From Sporomusaceae bacterium (lineage in GTDB: Bacteria > Bacillota > Negativicutes > DSM-13327): 18,462 bases of DNA. A program made the position numbers and the translations under genes. The stretch lies in NCBI GenBank assembly GCA_027492445.1, contig JAPUES010000102.1, positions 1 to 18,462 on the forward strand, in the 5' to 3' direction. Below the pieces are notes generated by a model. That model saw nothing but the letters and a program-made list of their open reading frames with translations. It was not told the origin of the DNA and searched no databases. This document shows positions 6,357-13,031 of this stretch, piece after piece (position 1 is the first letter of the stretch; each line of letters opens with the position of its first letter).

Positions 6357-6779
6357 TTATAGAGCTTTACACTCCGCACACAAACCTAATAACTCTACAT
6401 TATGACGAATAAGTTCATACCCCTTTTCACGAAGCATGGCAACAAAAGCTTGATCAATGGGACAATAATCAATGCATATTGCCTGACCACATTTGATACA
6501 AACAACATGATGGTGATGATTCGCATAAACCAATTCATACCGAGTACTATCGTTGCCTATACCCGTTATGGGTACGAGTACACCAATTTCCGTCAACATA
6601 TTAATATTTCTATATATAGTATCAAGTCCTACTTCATTATACTCATCTTGTACCAATTTCCATATTTCAGCTACTGTTAATAGTCCCGCCGTTTGTACTA
6701 TTTTTTCAACAATGGCCCTACGCTGCGGCGTAATACGATACCCTTTTTCTTTTAATTTATTCATTACCTCATATATCAT
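6357..6779 (-). CDS. zur: Fur-family metal regulator, probably Zur
   Basis: The 140-residue protein has a Fur-type winged helix (RITPQRRAIVEKI, then LDTIYRNINMLTEIG as recognition region) and a metal-binding C-terminal half. C94/C97 and C134/C137 form the two CxxC pairs of the structural zinc site; H88-H91 and C102/C106 add potential sensor ligands. Being the first gene of an operon with znuC and znuB points to a zinc-responsive repressor (Zur), although PerR or Fur cannot be excluded without alignment. Start ATG 6777-6779 has AAAGGA about 11 nt upstream, rather distant. An AT-rich dyad at 6828-6844 upstream may be its own operator. Confidence 0.85.
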   Translation of the reverse strand: MIYEVMNKLKEKGYRITPQRRAIVEKIVQTAGLLTVAEIWKLVQDEYNEVGLDTIYRNINMLTEIGVLVPITGIGNDSTRYELVYANHHHHVVCIKCGQAICIDYCPIDQAFVAMLREKGYELIRHNVELLGLCAECKAL

Positions 6780-6827
6780 ATTTTATACTTTCCTTTTTGT
6801 AAATAATAAATCTTACTCCCAAGTTTT

Positions 6828-6844
6828 TAATAATATTCTTATTA
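6828..6844 (-). promoter_or_regulatory. Candidate Fur/Zur operator upstream of zur
   Basis: The 17-bp sequence TAATAA-N5-TTATTA is an inverted repeat about 50 bp upstream of zur, resembling the AT-rich dyads bound by Fur-family proteins in Firmicutes. The surrounding DNA is AT-rich, so chance is possible. Confidence 0.3.
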
Positions 6845-6873
6845 CCCTACTAAAAAAATAACATTCCTATCCT

Positions 6874-6900
6874 TTCGGGTGGAATTTAATCCCACCCGAA
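6874..6900 (-). terminator. Hairpin directly after the ABC exporter stop codon
   Basis: TTCGGGTGG and CCACCCGAA (6874-6882 and 6892-6900) form a 9-bp GC-rich stem starting 2 nt after the stop codon of the upstream-lying minus-strand gene. No real T-run follows in that direction, so it may stall or stabilise the 3' end rather than terminate fully. Confidence 0.45.
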
Positions 6901-6902
6901 TT

Positions 6903-8618
6903 TCAGACTAGAACTTGCTGATCAAGTACGGCTTTCGAATATATCCCGCCCTGTTCCATCAATCTCCCATGAGTTCCAATTTCTGCAACCTGGCCGTTGA
7001 CTAAATAAATTACTTTATCTGATTTTGCTAAGGTCGATAGTCTATGAGTAATTAGAAAGGTTGTGCGATTTACACTTACCCTGCGTATAGATTCCATGAC
7101 CTGCTGCTCGGCCTCGGCATCAAGGGCTGCAGTAGGTTCATCGAGTAATAAGATTGGCGGCTTAATAACCATTGCCCGGGCAATGGCAATCCTTTGACGC
7201 TGTCCTCCCGATAAATTATTACCAAGTTCACTCACAATATAATCATAGCCACCACTAAGTTCCATAATAAATTCATGAGCATTGGCAAGTTTTGCAGCTT
7301 CCTTTACTTCATCCAAAGTGGCTGATGGCCGTCCATATCTAATATTTTCTAAAATACTTACATTAAAAAGAATAGGTTGTTGTTGAATAAAACCAATTTG
7401 TTTACGTAAATTGCTCATTTTCAAGGTACGAATATCAACATCATCCACATAGATGTTGCCCGTCGTTGGGTCATAAAATCGTAGTAGTAAATTAGCAAAG
7501 GAAGACTTACCTGCACCGCTTGGTCCTACAATTGCTACAATATCACCAGGCTGTACCATAAGCGTTATATCCCGCAAAGTACCAAGGTCGGGAAGATACT
7601 CAAAATTTACATTCTTAAATTCGACCTTTCCTCTCACAGCCGCCAATTCTTCTTGCCCGTCTACTACTGTATTAATCTGCTGCTCCACGGTTCGAATCCG
7701 TTGCAAGGCAACAATACCTAACTTCATACTAGAAATAGCCTCACTAATTCTTCGGATAGGCGTTGGAACATTGATAATATAAATTAAAAAAGCAAACATA
7801 CCACCCATGGTCAAATTCCCATTAATGACCTCTCTGCCACCATACCAGATAATTACCGTCAAGCCAATAGAAGCTAGAAATTCTACTAAGGCAATTAAGA
7901 CTGCTTTTAGCCTCTGCACTTTAATAAAGTCACTCGCGGCACTGCGCATACTTCGGCTAAAGTTATCACACTCATATTCTTCTCGCACATAGCTTTGCAC
8001 GATTCTGATGGATAAAATAGATTGATGTAAAATAGCCGCCACCTTTGCGAGTGTAGTTTCCACGAGCATACCTAAACTAGCAATTTTTTTATTGAAAAAG
8101 CCAATGGAAAATATAATAAAAGGCAAGGTAGCAAAGGTAATAATTGCTAGTTTCCAATTAAAATAAACCATAATTAGCATAATAGCCACTAAATTAATGG
8201 ATTCTACCAATAAGTCTGGTACCGATACCGATACCGCTTTCTGAATCAAGAGTAAATCATTGGTGAATAAGGATATGATTTCTCCTGTAGGAGTATTAAT
8301 GAAATAAGCATAATCTAATTTTTGCAACCGTTGAAACATGGTAGAGCGCACTTGCTCTACCATGCGGTTGCCAGCTTTAGCGATTGTTTGCCCATGAATA
8401 TAAGAAAAAATACCGCGTAATAAGTATAAAGTAATAATACTTGTAATAATAAGATGTAAATGCTGAACATCTCCACGCACTAAAGCATCATCAATTAAAA
8501 ATTTAATAATCAAAGGTGCCGACAGACCTGCAGCACTGGCTATTAAATAACAAACCAGCGCAACGGAAATGAGCGGCCAATATGGCAGGATAAATTTTTG
8601 CCAATATAATTTAAACAT
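6903..8618 (-). CDS. ABC exporter, fused membrane and ATPase domains (MsbA/BmrA type)
   Basis: This 571-residue half-transporter has an ABC type-1 exporter membrane domain in residues ~1-300 (six hydrophobic helices, starting WPLISVALVCYLIASAAG). The ATPase domain spans ~330-571: Walker A GPSGAGKSS, signature LSGGQRQRIAIARAM, Walker B LLLLDEPTAALD, H-loop LITHRLST. Such proteins work as homodimers or heterodimers and export lipids, drugs or peptides; the substrate cannot be told from sequence. No partner half-transporter is adjacent, so a homodimer is more likely. It is flanked by hairpins on both sides and probably transcribed alone. Confidence 0.85.
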   Translation of the reverse strand: MFKLYWQKFILPYWPLISVALVCYLIASAAGLSAPLIIKFLIDDALVRGDVQHLHLIITSIITLYLLRGIFSYIHGQTIAKAGNRMVEQVRSTMFQRLQKLDYAYFINTPTGEIISLFTNDLLLIQKAVSVSVPDLLVESINLVAIMLIMVYFNWKLAIITFATLPFIIFSIGFFNKKIASLGMLVETTLAKVAAILHQSILSIRIVQSYVREEYECDNFSRSMRSAASDFIKVQRLKAVLIALVEFLASIGLTVIIWYGGREVINGNLTMGGMFAFLIYIINVPTPIRRISEAISSMKLGIVALQRIRTVEQQINTVVDGQEELAAVRGKVEFKNVNFEYLPDLGTLRDITLMVQPGDIVAIVGPSGAGKSSFANLLLRFYDPTTGNIYVDDVDIRTLKMSNLRKQIGFIQQQPILFNVSILENIRYGRPSATLDEVKEAAKLANAHEFIMELSGGYDYIVSELGNNLSGGQRQRIAIARAMVIKPPILLLDEPTAALDAEAEQQVMESIRRVSVNRTTFLITHRLSTLAKSDKVIYLVNGQVAEIGTHGRLMEQGGIYSKAVLDQQVLV

Positions 8619-8662
8619 ATAAGCCTCCGAGCTTCATCCCAGGGTATAAGAATATCGCAAAA

Positions 8663-8702
8663 ACTAGGCTTCCCACCCACTATCACACTGGTGAAGCCTA
8701 GT
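8663..8702 (-). terminator. Hairpin with 10-bp stem, likely terminator upstream of the ABC exporter
   Basis: ACTAGGCTTC (8663-8672) and GAAGCCTAGT (8693-8702) are perfect complements. On the minus strand the stem is followed by TTTTG, so it can back up the terminator of the NlpC/P60 gene. Confidence 0.5.
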
Positions 8703-8725
8703 AAATTATAGTATCCAAACAAATA

Positions 8726-8751
8726 AAAAGTAGGGAGGCAAAACTGCCTCC
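8726..8751 (-). terminator. Rho-independent terminator of the NlpC/P60 gene
   Basis: On the minus strand, GGAGGCA and TGCCTCC (complements of 8745-8751 and 8734-8740) pair around a 4-nt loop. CTACTTTTTATTT follows, and the stop codon is about 12 nt upstream. Confidence 0.75.
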
Positions 8752-8762
8752 TCTAAGCAATA

Positions 8763-9431
8763 TTATAGAACCCGACGTGCTCCTATGTAACGATCTCCCC
8801 AGTACCCACCATCCATACGTGCTATTGCTATACCACGACTGGAAGTAGCGCTAACGAATTGTCCATCCCCTAAGTAAATGCCCACATGAGAAGCTCCTGC
8901 TTCATAGGTAGAGAAATATACCAAATCCCCTGATTGCAAGCGACTGTAAGAAACATAGCTTCCTACTTCATATTGTTCATCAGCAGCTCTTGGTAAATAT
9001 ACTCCAACTTGGGCTAACACGTAACGAGTAAAACCTGAACAATCGAAACCTCCTGGAGTAGTACCGCCAAATACATACGGCACACCTTGATAACGCAATG
9101 CAGTTTGAATCACTCGTCGTACTAAGGTACTTGAGCTATCACGGCTAACCGTCATCTCTCTTCCCATGAGAGCACGATAAGTTTCCAGCCCGATTACGCC
9201 ATCTGTTTCAAGCCCCCTGTCTCTTTGAAAGTTTGCAATTGCAATTGCAGTCGCTGTACCAAAATCACCATCTACATTACCAACATTGTACCCTAATGCA
9301 TTTAGCTGGGTCTGAATGCTAGCAATATCTTCACTTTGGTCACCTTGATGATACGCTGCTTCTGCTGTAGTAATCATTCCTGCAGCAGCTACAAACAAAG
9401 AGAGCACCATGATTCTAAAAAACTTAGTCAC
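8763..9431 (-). CDS. Secreted NlpC/P60 cell-wall peptidase with peptidoglycan-binding domain
   Basis: The 222-residue protein starts with a signal peptide (positive N-terminus, hydrophobic core, cleavage expected near AEA-A, residues 24-26). A PG_binding_1 domain follows at about 30-90 (IQTQLNALGYNVGNVDGDFG), then an NlpC/P60 domain at about 100-222. The nucleophile is C131 in GGFDCSGF and the His is H182 in SHVGIYLGDG. The third polar catalytic position, often His in FxHA, reads S194 (FVSATSS). Such enzymes cut peptide stems of peptidoglycan. GTG at 9429-9431 follows GAGAGGGG with 7-nt spacing. A c-di-AMP riboswitch lies in its leader, linking wall cutting to this messenger. Confidence 0.9.
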   Translation of the reverse strand: MTKFFRIMVLSLFVAAAGMITTAEAAYHQGDQSEDIASIQTQLNALGYNVGNVDGDFGTATAIAIANFQRDRGLETDGVIGLETYRALMGREMTVSRDSSSTLVRRVIQTALRYQGVPYVFGGTTPGGFDCSGFTRYVLAQVGVYLPRAADEQYEVGSYVSYSRLQSGDLVYFSTYEAGASHVGIYLGDGQFVSATSSRGIAIARMDGGYWGDRYIGARRVL

Positions 9432-9447
9432 ACTATTGCCCCTCTCA

Positions 9448-9577
9448 ATAGCCTCCGAGGTTAGCTGACGGGTTAGGGTTGAGATACCCCACTTTTTGAA
9501 TAAAATTCATCTTTTTCAAAAAAGTTTCACCCCAAAACTTTGGTTCCCCCAGTCCTGTGCGTGGATTAGGCTTCTAT
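9448..9577 (-). ncRNA. c-di-AMP riboswitch (ydaO/yuaA type)
   Basis: The minus-strand leader of the NlpC/P60 gene contains the conserved blocks of the ydaO aptamer in order: GGGGGAACC, then TTGGGGTGAA, then GGGGTATCTCAACCC, and the hallmark AACCCGTCAGCTAACCTC followed by GGAGGC. A P1 helix can form between ATAG..GCC (complement of 9569-9577) and GGCTAT (complement of 9448-9453). The gene's start is only about 17 nt beyond P1 and its Shine-Dalgarno (GAGAGGGG) directly follows. Ligand binding usually turns such genes off; whether control here is by termination or ribosome access is not clear, as no separate terminator hairpin is seen. Confidence 0.88.
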
Positions 9578-9657
9578 AGAATGCACCTATTAATTCTCTT
9601 TCGCCTTTTTTCTTAAAATTCCTGCTATAAACCCTTATTTCTACAAATTAATTTTCT

Positions 9658-10596
9658 TTACTTCTCTGCAGATTTCTTTAATTCAACCCGCACTAAGTAC
9701 AATGGACGCTGCTTTACTTCTTCAAAAATACGACCGACATATTCTCCAATAATGCCAAGTCCTAATAATTGTAAGCCGCCTAATAATAAAATACTAGCAG
9801 AAATGGTAGCCCAACCTGGTACAGCTTCCGGCGTAAATATTTTAATATACACAACATGCATAGTAACCCCAAAGCTAATTAATGCAAATAATAAGCCAAT
9901 ATAAAAAGCAAAACGCAGGGGTAACTTTGAATAGGCCGTAATACCATCAAGAGCAAAATGTATCATGCGTTTTAAAGAAAACTTTGATATTCCAGCAAAT
10001 CTTTTGGGAGCTGTAAACTCCACTAATACCTGCCGGTATCCAATCGCACCTATCATACCGCGGATAAATCGCGCTCGCTCTTTAAAAAGGCGAAAACTTT
10101 CTACGACGGCCTTATCAAGGAGGCGAAAATCAGAACCGCCTTCTTGTATACGCACTTTCGACATCCAATTAATCAGTTTATAGAATATACTAGAAGTAAA
10201 GGTCTTAAACCAAGATACCCCTTCTGTATTTACTCTAATTGTTTGTACGACTTCAAAGCCTTCTTTCCATTTTTCTAGCAATAAAGGTAACATTTCAGGA
10301 GGATGCTGCATATCTCCGTCCATGGTAATAACCGCGTCACCATTTGCATGGTCAAGACCACAAGTTAAAGCTAGCTGATGTCCATAATTTCTCGCCATAA
10401 TGAGTCCCCGCACTCGTTCATCTTGCTTTGCTAACCGTTCTAACAGCAAAGGGGTGGCATCACTAGAGCCATCATCTACAAAAATCAATTCAAAGTCATA
10501 GGGCAAAGGTTCCATGTATTTACAAATTTCTTGATGAAATACTTCAACATTATCCTCTTCATTAAAGACAGGTACAACAATTGAAATGAGTTGCAT
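9658..10596 (-). CDS. GtrB/DPM1-like polyprenyl-phosphate glycosyltransferase (GT2)
   Basis: This 312-residue GT2 enzyme has an N-terminal GT-A domain (SIVVPVFNEEDN; FVDDGSSD; the metal-binding MDGDMQHPPE near residues 93-102; GGSDFRLLDK). Two C-terminal hydrophobic helices follow (~228-250 and ~262-285), ending in GIIGEYVGRIFEEVKQRP, which is characteristic of GtrB/YkcC/ArnC-like transferases. It would move a sugar from a nucleotide donor to undecaprenyl phosphate for later transfer to wall polymers or lipid-linked glycans. ATG 10594-10596 follows AAGGAG. It lies 61 nt after aroH on the same strand; no obvious functional link to that neighbour. No flippase or acceptor gene is adjacent. Confidence 0.85.
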   Translation of the reverse strand: MQLISIVVPVFNEEDNVEVFHQEICKYMEPLPYDFELIFVDDGSSDATPLLLERLAKQDERVRGLIMARNYGHQLALTCGLDHANGDAVITMDGDMQHPPEMLPLLLEKWKEGFEVVQTIRVNTEGVSWFKTFTSSIFYKLINWMSKVRIQEGGSDFRLLDKAVVESFRLFKERARFIRGMIGAIGYRQVLVEFTAPKRFAGISKFSLKRMIHFALDGITAYSKLPLRFAFYIGLLFALISFGVTMHVVYIKIFTPEAVPGWATISASILLLGGLQLLGLGIIGEYVGRIFEEVKQRPLYLVRVELKKSAEK

Positions 10597-10657
10597 AAAA
10601 TTCTCCTTAATCTACTACGTAGTGTTGCTACACACAATAGCAGATTCTTATGTAAAA

Positions 10658-11026
10658 CTATTTTTTATACTCGGGTCGTAGTACAGCAGCCCCTCTTAAA
10701 TAACTATGCTGCATGGCACTTTGAGGTAAGTCTGTATTTAGTAAAATAAGTACACGAATGCACATTGGCAATCCTGTTGGACAATCAATTTCCTGTGTCC
10801 CAAAGAGTGGTACTTCTATCCAGCCTAATTTTCTAGCTGCTAATGCCGGAAAGGCTGAGTTAACATCCGGGGTAGAACTAAAACTAATTGATGCTATATC
10901 TTCCGTCTGTATTTCATTTGCTTTTACCATCGCAACTAATAATTCTTCAACACGTTCTAAGATTTGATCCGGCTCATTTTTTTCAATTGTAATCGCACCT
11001 CTAATACCACGCACCAAATTTATCAT
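10658..11026 (-). CDS. aroH: Chorismate mutase, AroH type
   Basis: AroH converts chorismate to prephenate for phenylalanine and tyrosine synthesis and forms a trimeric pseudo-alpha/beta barrel. The 122 residues contain the known active-site residues at positions matching B. subtilis AroH: R9 in RGIRGAIT, E79 in TQEID, R91 in CIRVL and Y109 in HSYLRG. C75 of the B. subtilis enzyme is Thr here. ATG 11024-11026 lies directly against GAGAGG, too close for good initiation. TTG at 11015-11017 or GTG at 11012-11014 has better spacing, so the real N-terminus may be 3-4 residues shorter. No other shikimate-pathway gene is nearby. Confidence 0.92.
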   Translation of the reverse strand: MINLVRGIRGAITIEKNEPDQILERVEELLVAMVKANEIQTEDIASISFSSTPDVNSAFPALAARKLGWIEVPLFGTQEIDCPTGLPMCIRVLILLNTDLPQSAMQHSYLRGAAVLRPEYKK

Positions 11027-11129
11027 CCTCTCATACTGTAATTTTTATAACAACATAAAATAATTCGCTATTTATAATACTATTTCCTCTATATACTATT
11101 TTTTTTACAAAAAAAATCTATTTTTCTGT

Positions 11130-11181
11130 ACTAAAATAAATATAAAACTCGGATGCTACCGAGTTTTATATTTATTTTAGT
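11130..11181. terminator. Very long perfect hairpin (23-bp stem), bidirectional terminator
   Basis: Bases 11130-11152 and 11159-11181 are perfect reverse complements around a 6-nt loop (ATGCTA). The core CTCGG/CCGAG is followed by TTTTATATTTATTTT, so it ends the DUF1540 transcript (stop at 11184). By symmetry it also works on the plus strand. Confidence 0.75.
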
Positions 11182-11183
11182 AT

Positions 11184-11339
11184 CTATTTTTGATGAAAAG
11201 TCTTGCAATTGGTTTGTTCACTTTGGTCTGCAGCTTTGCCACCGCCATCAACATGGACTTCAATTGCTGATGCATCACAATGTTCACCATTTCTCCAATA
11301 TTTACAATTTGACACAGTGCATTTTACATTATTTAACAT
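11184..11339 (-). CDS. DUF1540 small cysteine-rich protein, 51 aa
   Basis: A 51-codon frame begins at ATG 11337-11339, preceded by AGGAGGTG with 5-nt spacing, an excellent ribosome site, and ends in TAG at 11184-11186. The protein has the DUF1540 layout: C7 and C12 in KCTVSNCKYW, C21 in EHCDASAI, and C45 in the closing TNCKTF. The four Cys suggest a small metal-binding fold. The function of DUF1540 is not established; members are frequent in spore-forming Firmicutes. A sigma-G-like promoter lies upstream and a strong terminator follows, so it is monocistronic. Confidence 0.85.
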   Translation of the reverse strand: MLNNVKCTVSNCKYWRNGEHCDASAIEVHVDGGGKAADQSEQTNCKTFHQK

Positions 11340-11366
11340 AAAAACACCTCCTTTCTCAATCTAAAC

Positions 11367-11397
11367 TAGTATAGGAAAAGTCATGAATTTTTATGCA
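11367..11397 (-). promoter_or_regulatory. Sigma-G-like promoter of the DUF1540 gene
   Basis: On the minus strand, TGCATA (complement of 11392-11397) and TATACTA (complement of 11367-11373) are 18 bp apart. This is close to the sigma-G consensus TGMATA-N17/18-CATACTA (one mismatch). Read as sigma-A, the spacing would be 19 bp with a poor -35. Confidence 0.45.
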
Positions 11398-11408
11398 ATA
11401 CGTTTATT

Positions 11409-11456
11409 AAAAAACTAGAGGATGAAAAACCCATTATAGGCTTATCATCCTCTAGT
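11409..11456 (-). terminator. Terminator of the hydrogenase operon
   Basis: Directly after the last stop codon, ACTAGAGGATGA and TCATCCTCTAGT (complements of 11445-11456 and 11414-11425) form a 12-bp stem followed by TTTTTAATAA on the minus strand. Confidence 0.85.
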
Positions 11457-11834
11457 TTACAATAACTCTTGTTTAATTTTTTCTATCCCTAACCTTATAT
11501 CTTCTCTTTGCGCCGACGGCACTTGAGGAAAGGCTCCAATTTCAATGGTTTCTAAAATAGGATTATGGGAATGATCATAAAAAACACCATACCATACCCC
11601 TGAAATCCCACTCTCCATCCATTCCGCTGGTTCACCACTATCGGGTAAGTTAATTTTAATGCTGCCTTGCCCCAAAAAATCGCGAATAAGCTGGCGCTCT
11701 TCAGGCGTAAGAGCCATTTTATTTGTAAAAATACTCCACGTCTCACCAGTAGCAAAAAACCTTTGTAAGGCTTCGCTAATTTCGACTATTATGGCTTTTG
11801 CCGCTGGCGTTAATTCTAATTCCTTATTCATCAT
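11457..11834 (-). CDS. HupH/HyaF-like hydrogenase expression protein (C-terminal domain only)
   Basis: The 125-residue protein resembles the HupH/HyaF C-terminal domain: GQGSIKINLPDSG, then EWMESGISGVWYGVFYD and TIEIGAFPQVPSAQ, matching the family's LGEGEV..., ESxFxGVWRV and DTIEVGxIP blocks. HupH-type proteins assist maturation of [NiFe] hydrogenase, probably Fe-S loading of the small subunit, without being part of the enzyme. Proteobacterial members are roughly twice this size; here only the C-terminal part exists as a stand-alone gene. Its ATG overlaps the maturation protease stop by 4 nt (ATGA), so the two are translationally coupled. It is the last gene of the operon. Confidence 0.7.
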   Translation of the reverse strand: MMNKELELTPAAKAIIVEISEALQRFFATGETWSIFTNKMALTPEERQLIRDFLGQGSIKINLPDSGEPAEWMESGISGVWYGVFYDHSHNPILETIEIGAFPQVPSAQREDIRLGIEKIKQELL

Positions 11835-12310
11835 TTTACAATTACCTCAGCCTGCCATTCTTTAAGTACCATAACCACTTTTTTTACAACACTCTCCACC
11901 TGCTTCGCTACGAGTGGCGTCATTTCTAAACCAATATCGATTGTTAATGGCTGGACCCCAAGTATTCTTATTTCTTTGGCGGGTTTTTCCAAAACATTCA
12001 TGACTTCTAGAACATCTTGGATACCTAGCTCATGCATGGATACTTTTTCTTTAAAGTAAGCCTTGACCTCTTCATGATTAAATTGGTACAAAGATCCTGG
12101 GGGCAACTCTCCTGAGACAGCATCTATAATAATTAATTTGTCGGTTCCAATTAAAAATCGTAGTAATTCCATCCCCAATGTTCCACCATCTAACACTTGC
12201 ACCCAATCTGGAAAGTGGTACTGCTGCAAAAGTTGTTCCACAACCCGCACACCAAATCCCTCATCTTGCATCAAAATATTGCCGACACCCAAAACAGTAA
12301 TTTGCTTCAT
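11831..12310 (-). CDS. hyaD: [NiFe]-hydrogenase maturation endopeptidase (HyaD/HybD family)
   Basis: This 159-residue peptidase removes the C-terminal tail of the large subunit after nickel is inserted. The nickel-sensing ligands are present at positions nearly identical to E. coli HybD: E17 in GNILMQDEGFG, D63 in IIIDAV and H93 in SMHELG. The target large subunit, with its cleavable tail, is encoded two genes upstream. ATG overlaps the cytochrome b stop by one base (TAATG) and its own stop overlaps the next start by four, so translation is coupled. Confidence 0.93.
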   Translation of the reverse strand: MKQITVLGVGNILMQDEGFGVRVVEQLLQQYHFPDWVQVLDGGTLGMELLRFLIGTDKLIIIDAVSGELPPGSLYQFNHEEVKAYFKEKVSMHELGIQDVLEVMNVLEKPAKEIRILGVQPLTIDIGLEMTPLVAKQVESVVKKVVMVLKEWQAEVIVK

Positions 12311-13005
12311 TATTTAAGATCCCCTATATCATCTGGTTCTTTATCATAAAATTTAACTCCAGAAAACATGGCAGAAATTTCCCCGTATTTTTCACTCATA
12401 TCTGCTCTTGTGGCCATATACACGTGAACAATAACAAAAAAGATAATCATCCATGCGACATAATGATGAATGAGATGAACAATATATTCATCTACAAATA
12501 AGTGATTTATCGGACCAAACAAGGTACCTATCAAGCCATTCGGATGGACGGCTCCGTACATAGCAAATCCGGTAAAGGCCTCTAGAAAAATCATAGCATA
12601 TACGCCAATATACCCCGCACGAGCCATTGAATTTCTCAAGTAAGGGCGGTGAGAGGAACGTAAAAAGCTATAATGCAGGGCCATATCCCACATACCAACC
12701 CAAAAAAGTTTCGTCCAAGGTTTAGGTAGCATGCGGTCCCCTCTATGAATCACAAAACCATAAAATCGATATACGAAAGAAGCCATTAAGATATAGGCAG
12801 CAGCAAAATGAATAAAACGAATAGTGGACATAGAAGCCCAGCTACTAACAGCAAAGGTCGGTTCTAATTGGCTGCCAATAAAGAATGGATTACCAATATA
12901 AATACCCGTCATAAATAACACACTAATCGTGCCCGCCATAATCCAATGAAAAATCCTCGTCCAAATAGTAAACACATAATAAACCGTGACTGTACGAACC
13001 TTCAT
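12310..13005 (-). CDS. hyaC: Ni/Fe-hydrogenase b-type cytochrome subunit
   Basis: The 231-residue membrane protein is a HyaC/CybH-type di-heme cytochrome b. Four hydrophobic helices carry the expected histidines: H20 in RIFHWIMAG, RFIHFAAAY in the second helix, and HLIHHYVAW with VIVHVYMATRA in the last. It anchors the exported hydrogenase dimer and passes electrons from the small subunit's distal cluster to membrane quinone. It is encoded 26 nt after the large subunit gene. ATG 13003-13005 follows GGAGGGAAGTATC. Confidence 0.92.
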   Translation of the reverse strand: MKVRTVTVYYVFTIWTRIFHWIMAGTISVLFMTGIYIGNPFFIGSQLEPTFAVSSWASMSTIRFIHFAAAYILMASFVYRFYGFVIHRGDRMLPKPWTKLFWVGMWDMALHYSFLRSSHRPYLRNSMARAGYIGVYAMIFLEAFTGFAMYGAVHPNGLIGTLFGPINHLFVDEYIVHLIHHYVAWMIIFFVIVHVYMATRADMSEKYGEISAMFSGVKFYDKEPDDIGDLK

Positions 13006-13031
13006 GATACTTCCCTCCTTACCTATCCTTA

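Noticed and set aside
10614..10623. Palindrome ACTACGTAGT between aroH and the glycosyltransferase
   Set aside because: Only 10 bp, with no promoter or repeat context; not enough to call an operator.
11153..11341. Plus-strand 62-codon frame
   Set aside because: It is antisense to the DUF1540 gene and starts in the terminator loop; the minus-strand frame has a perfect ribosome site and conserved cysteines.
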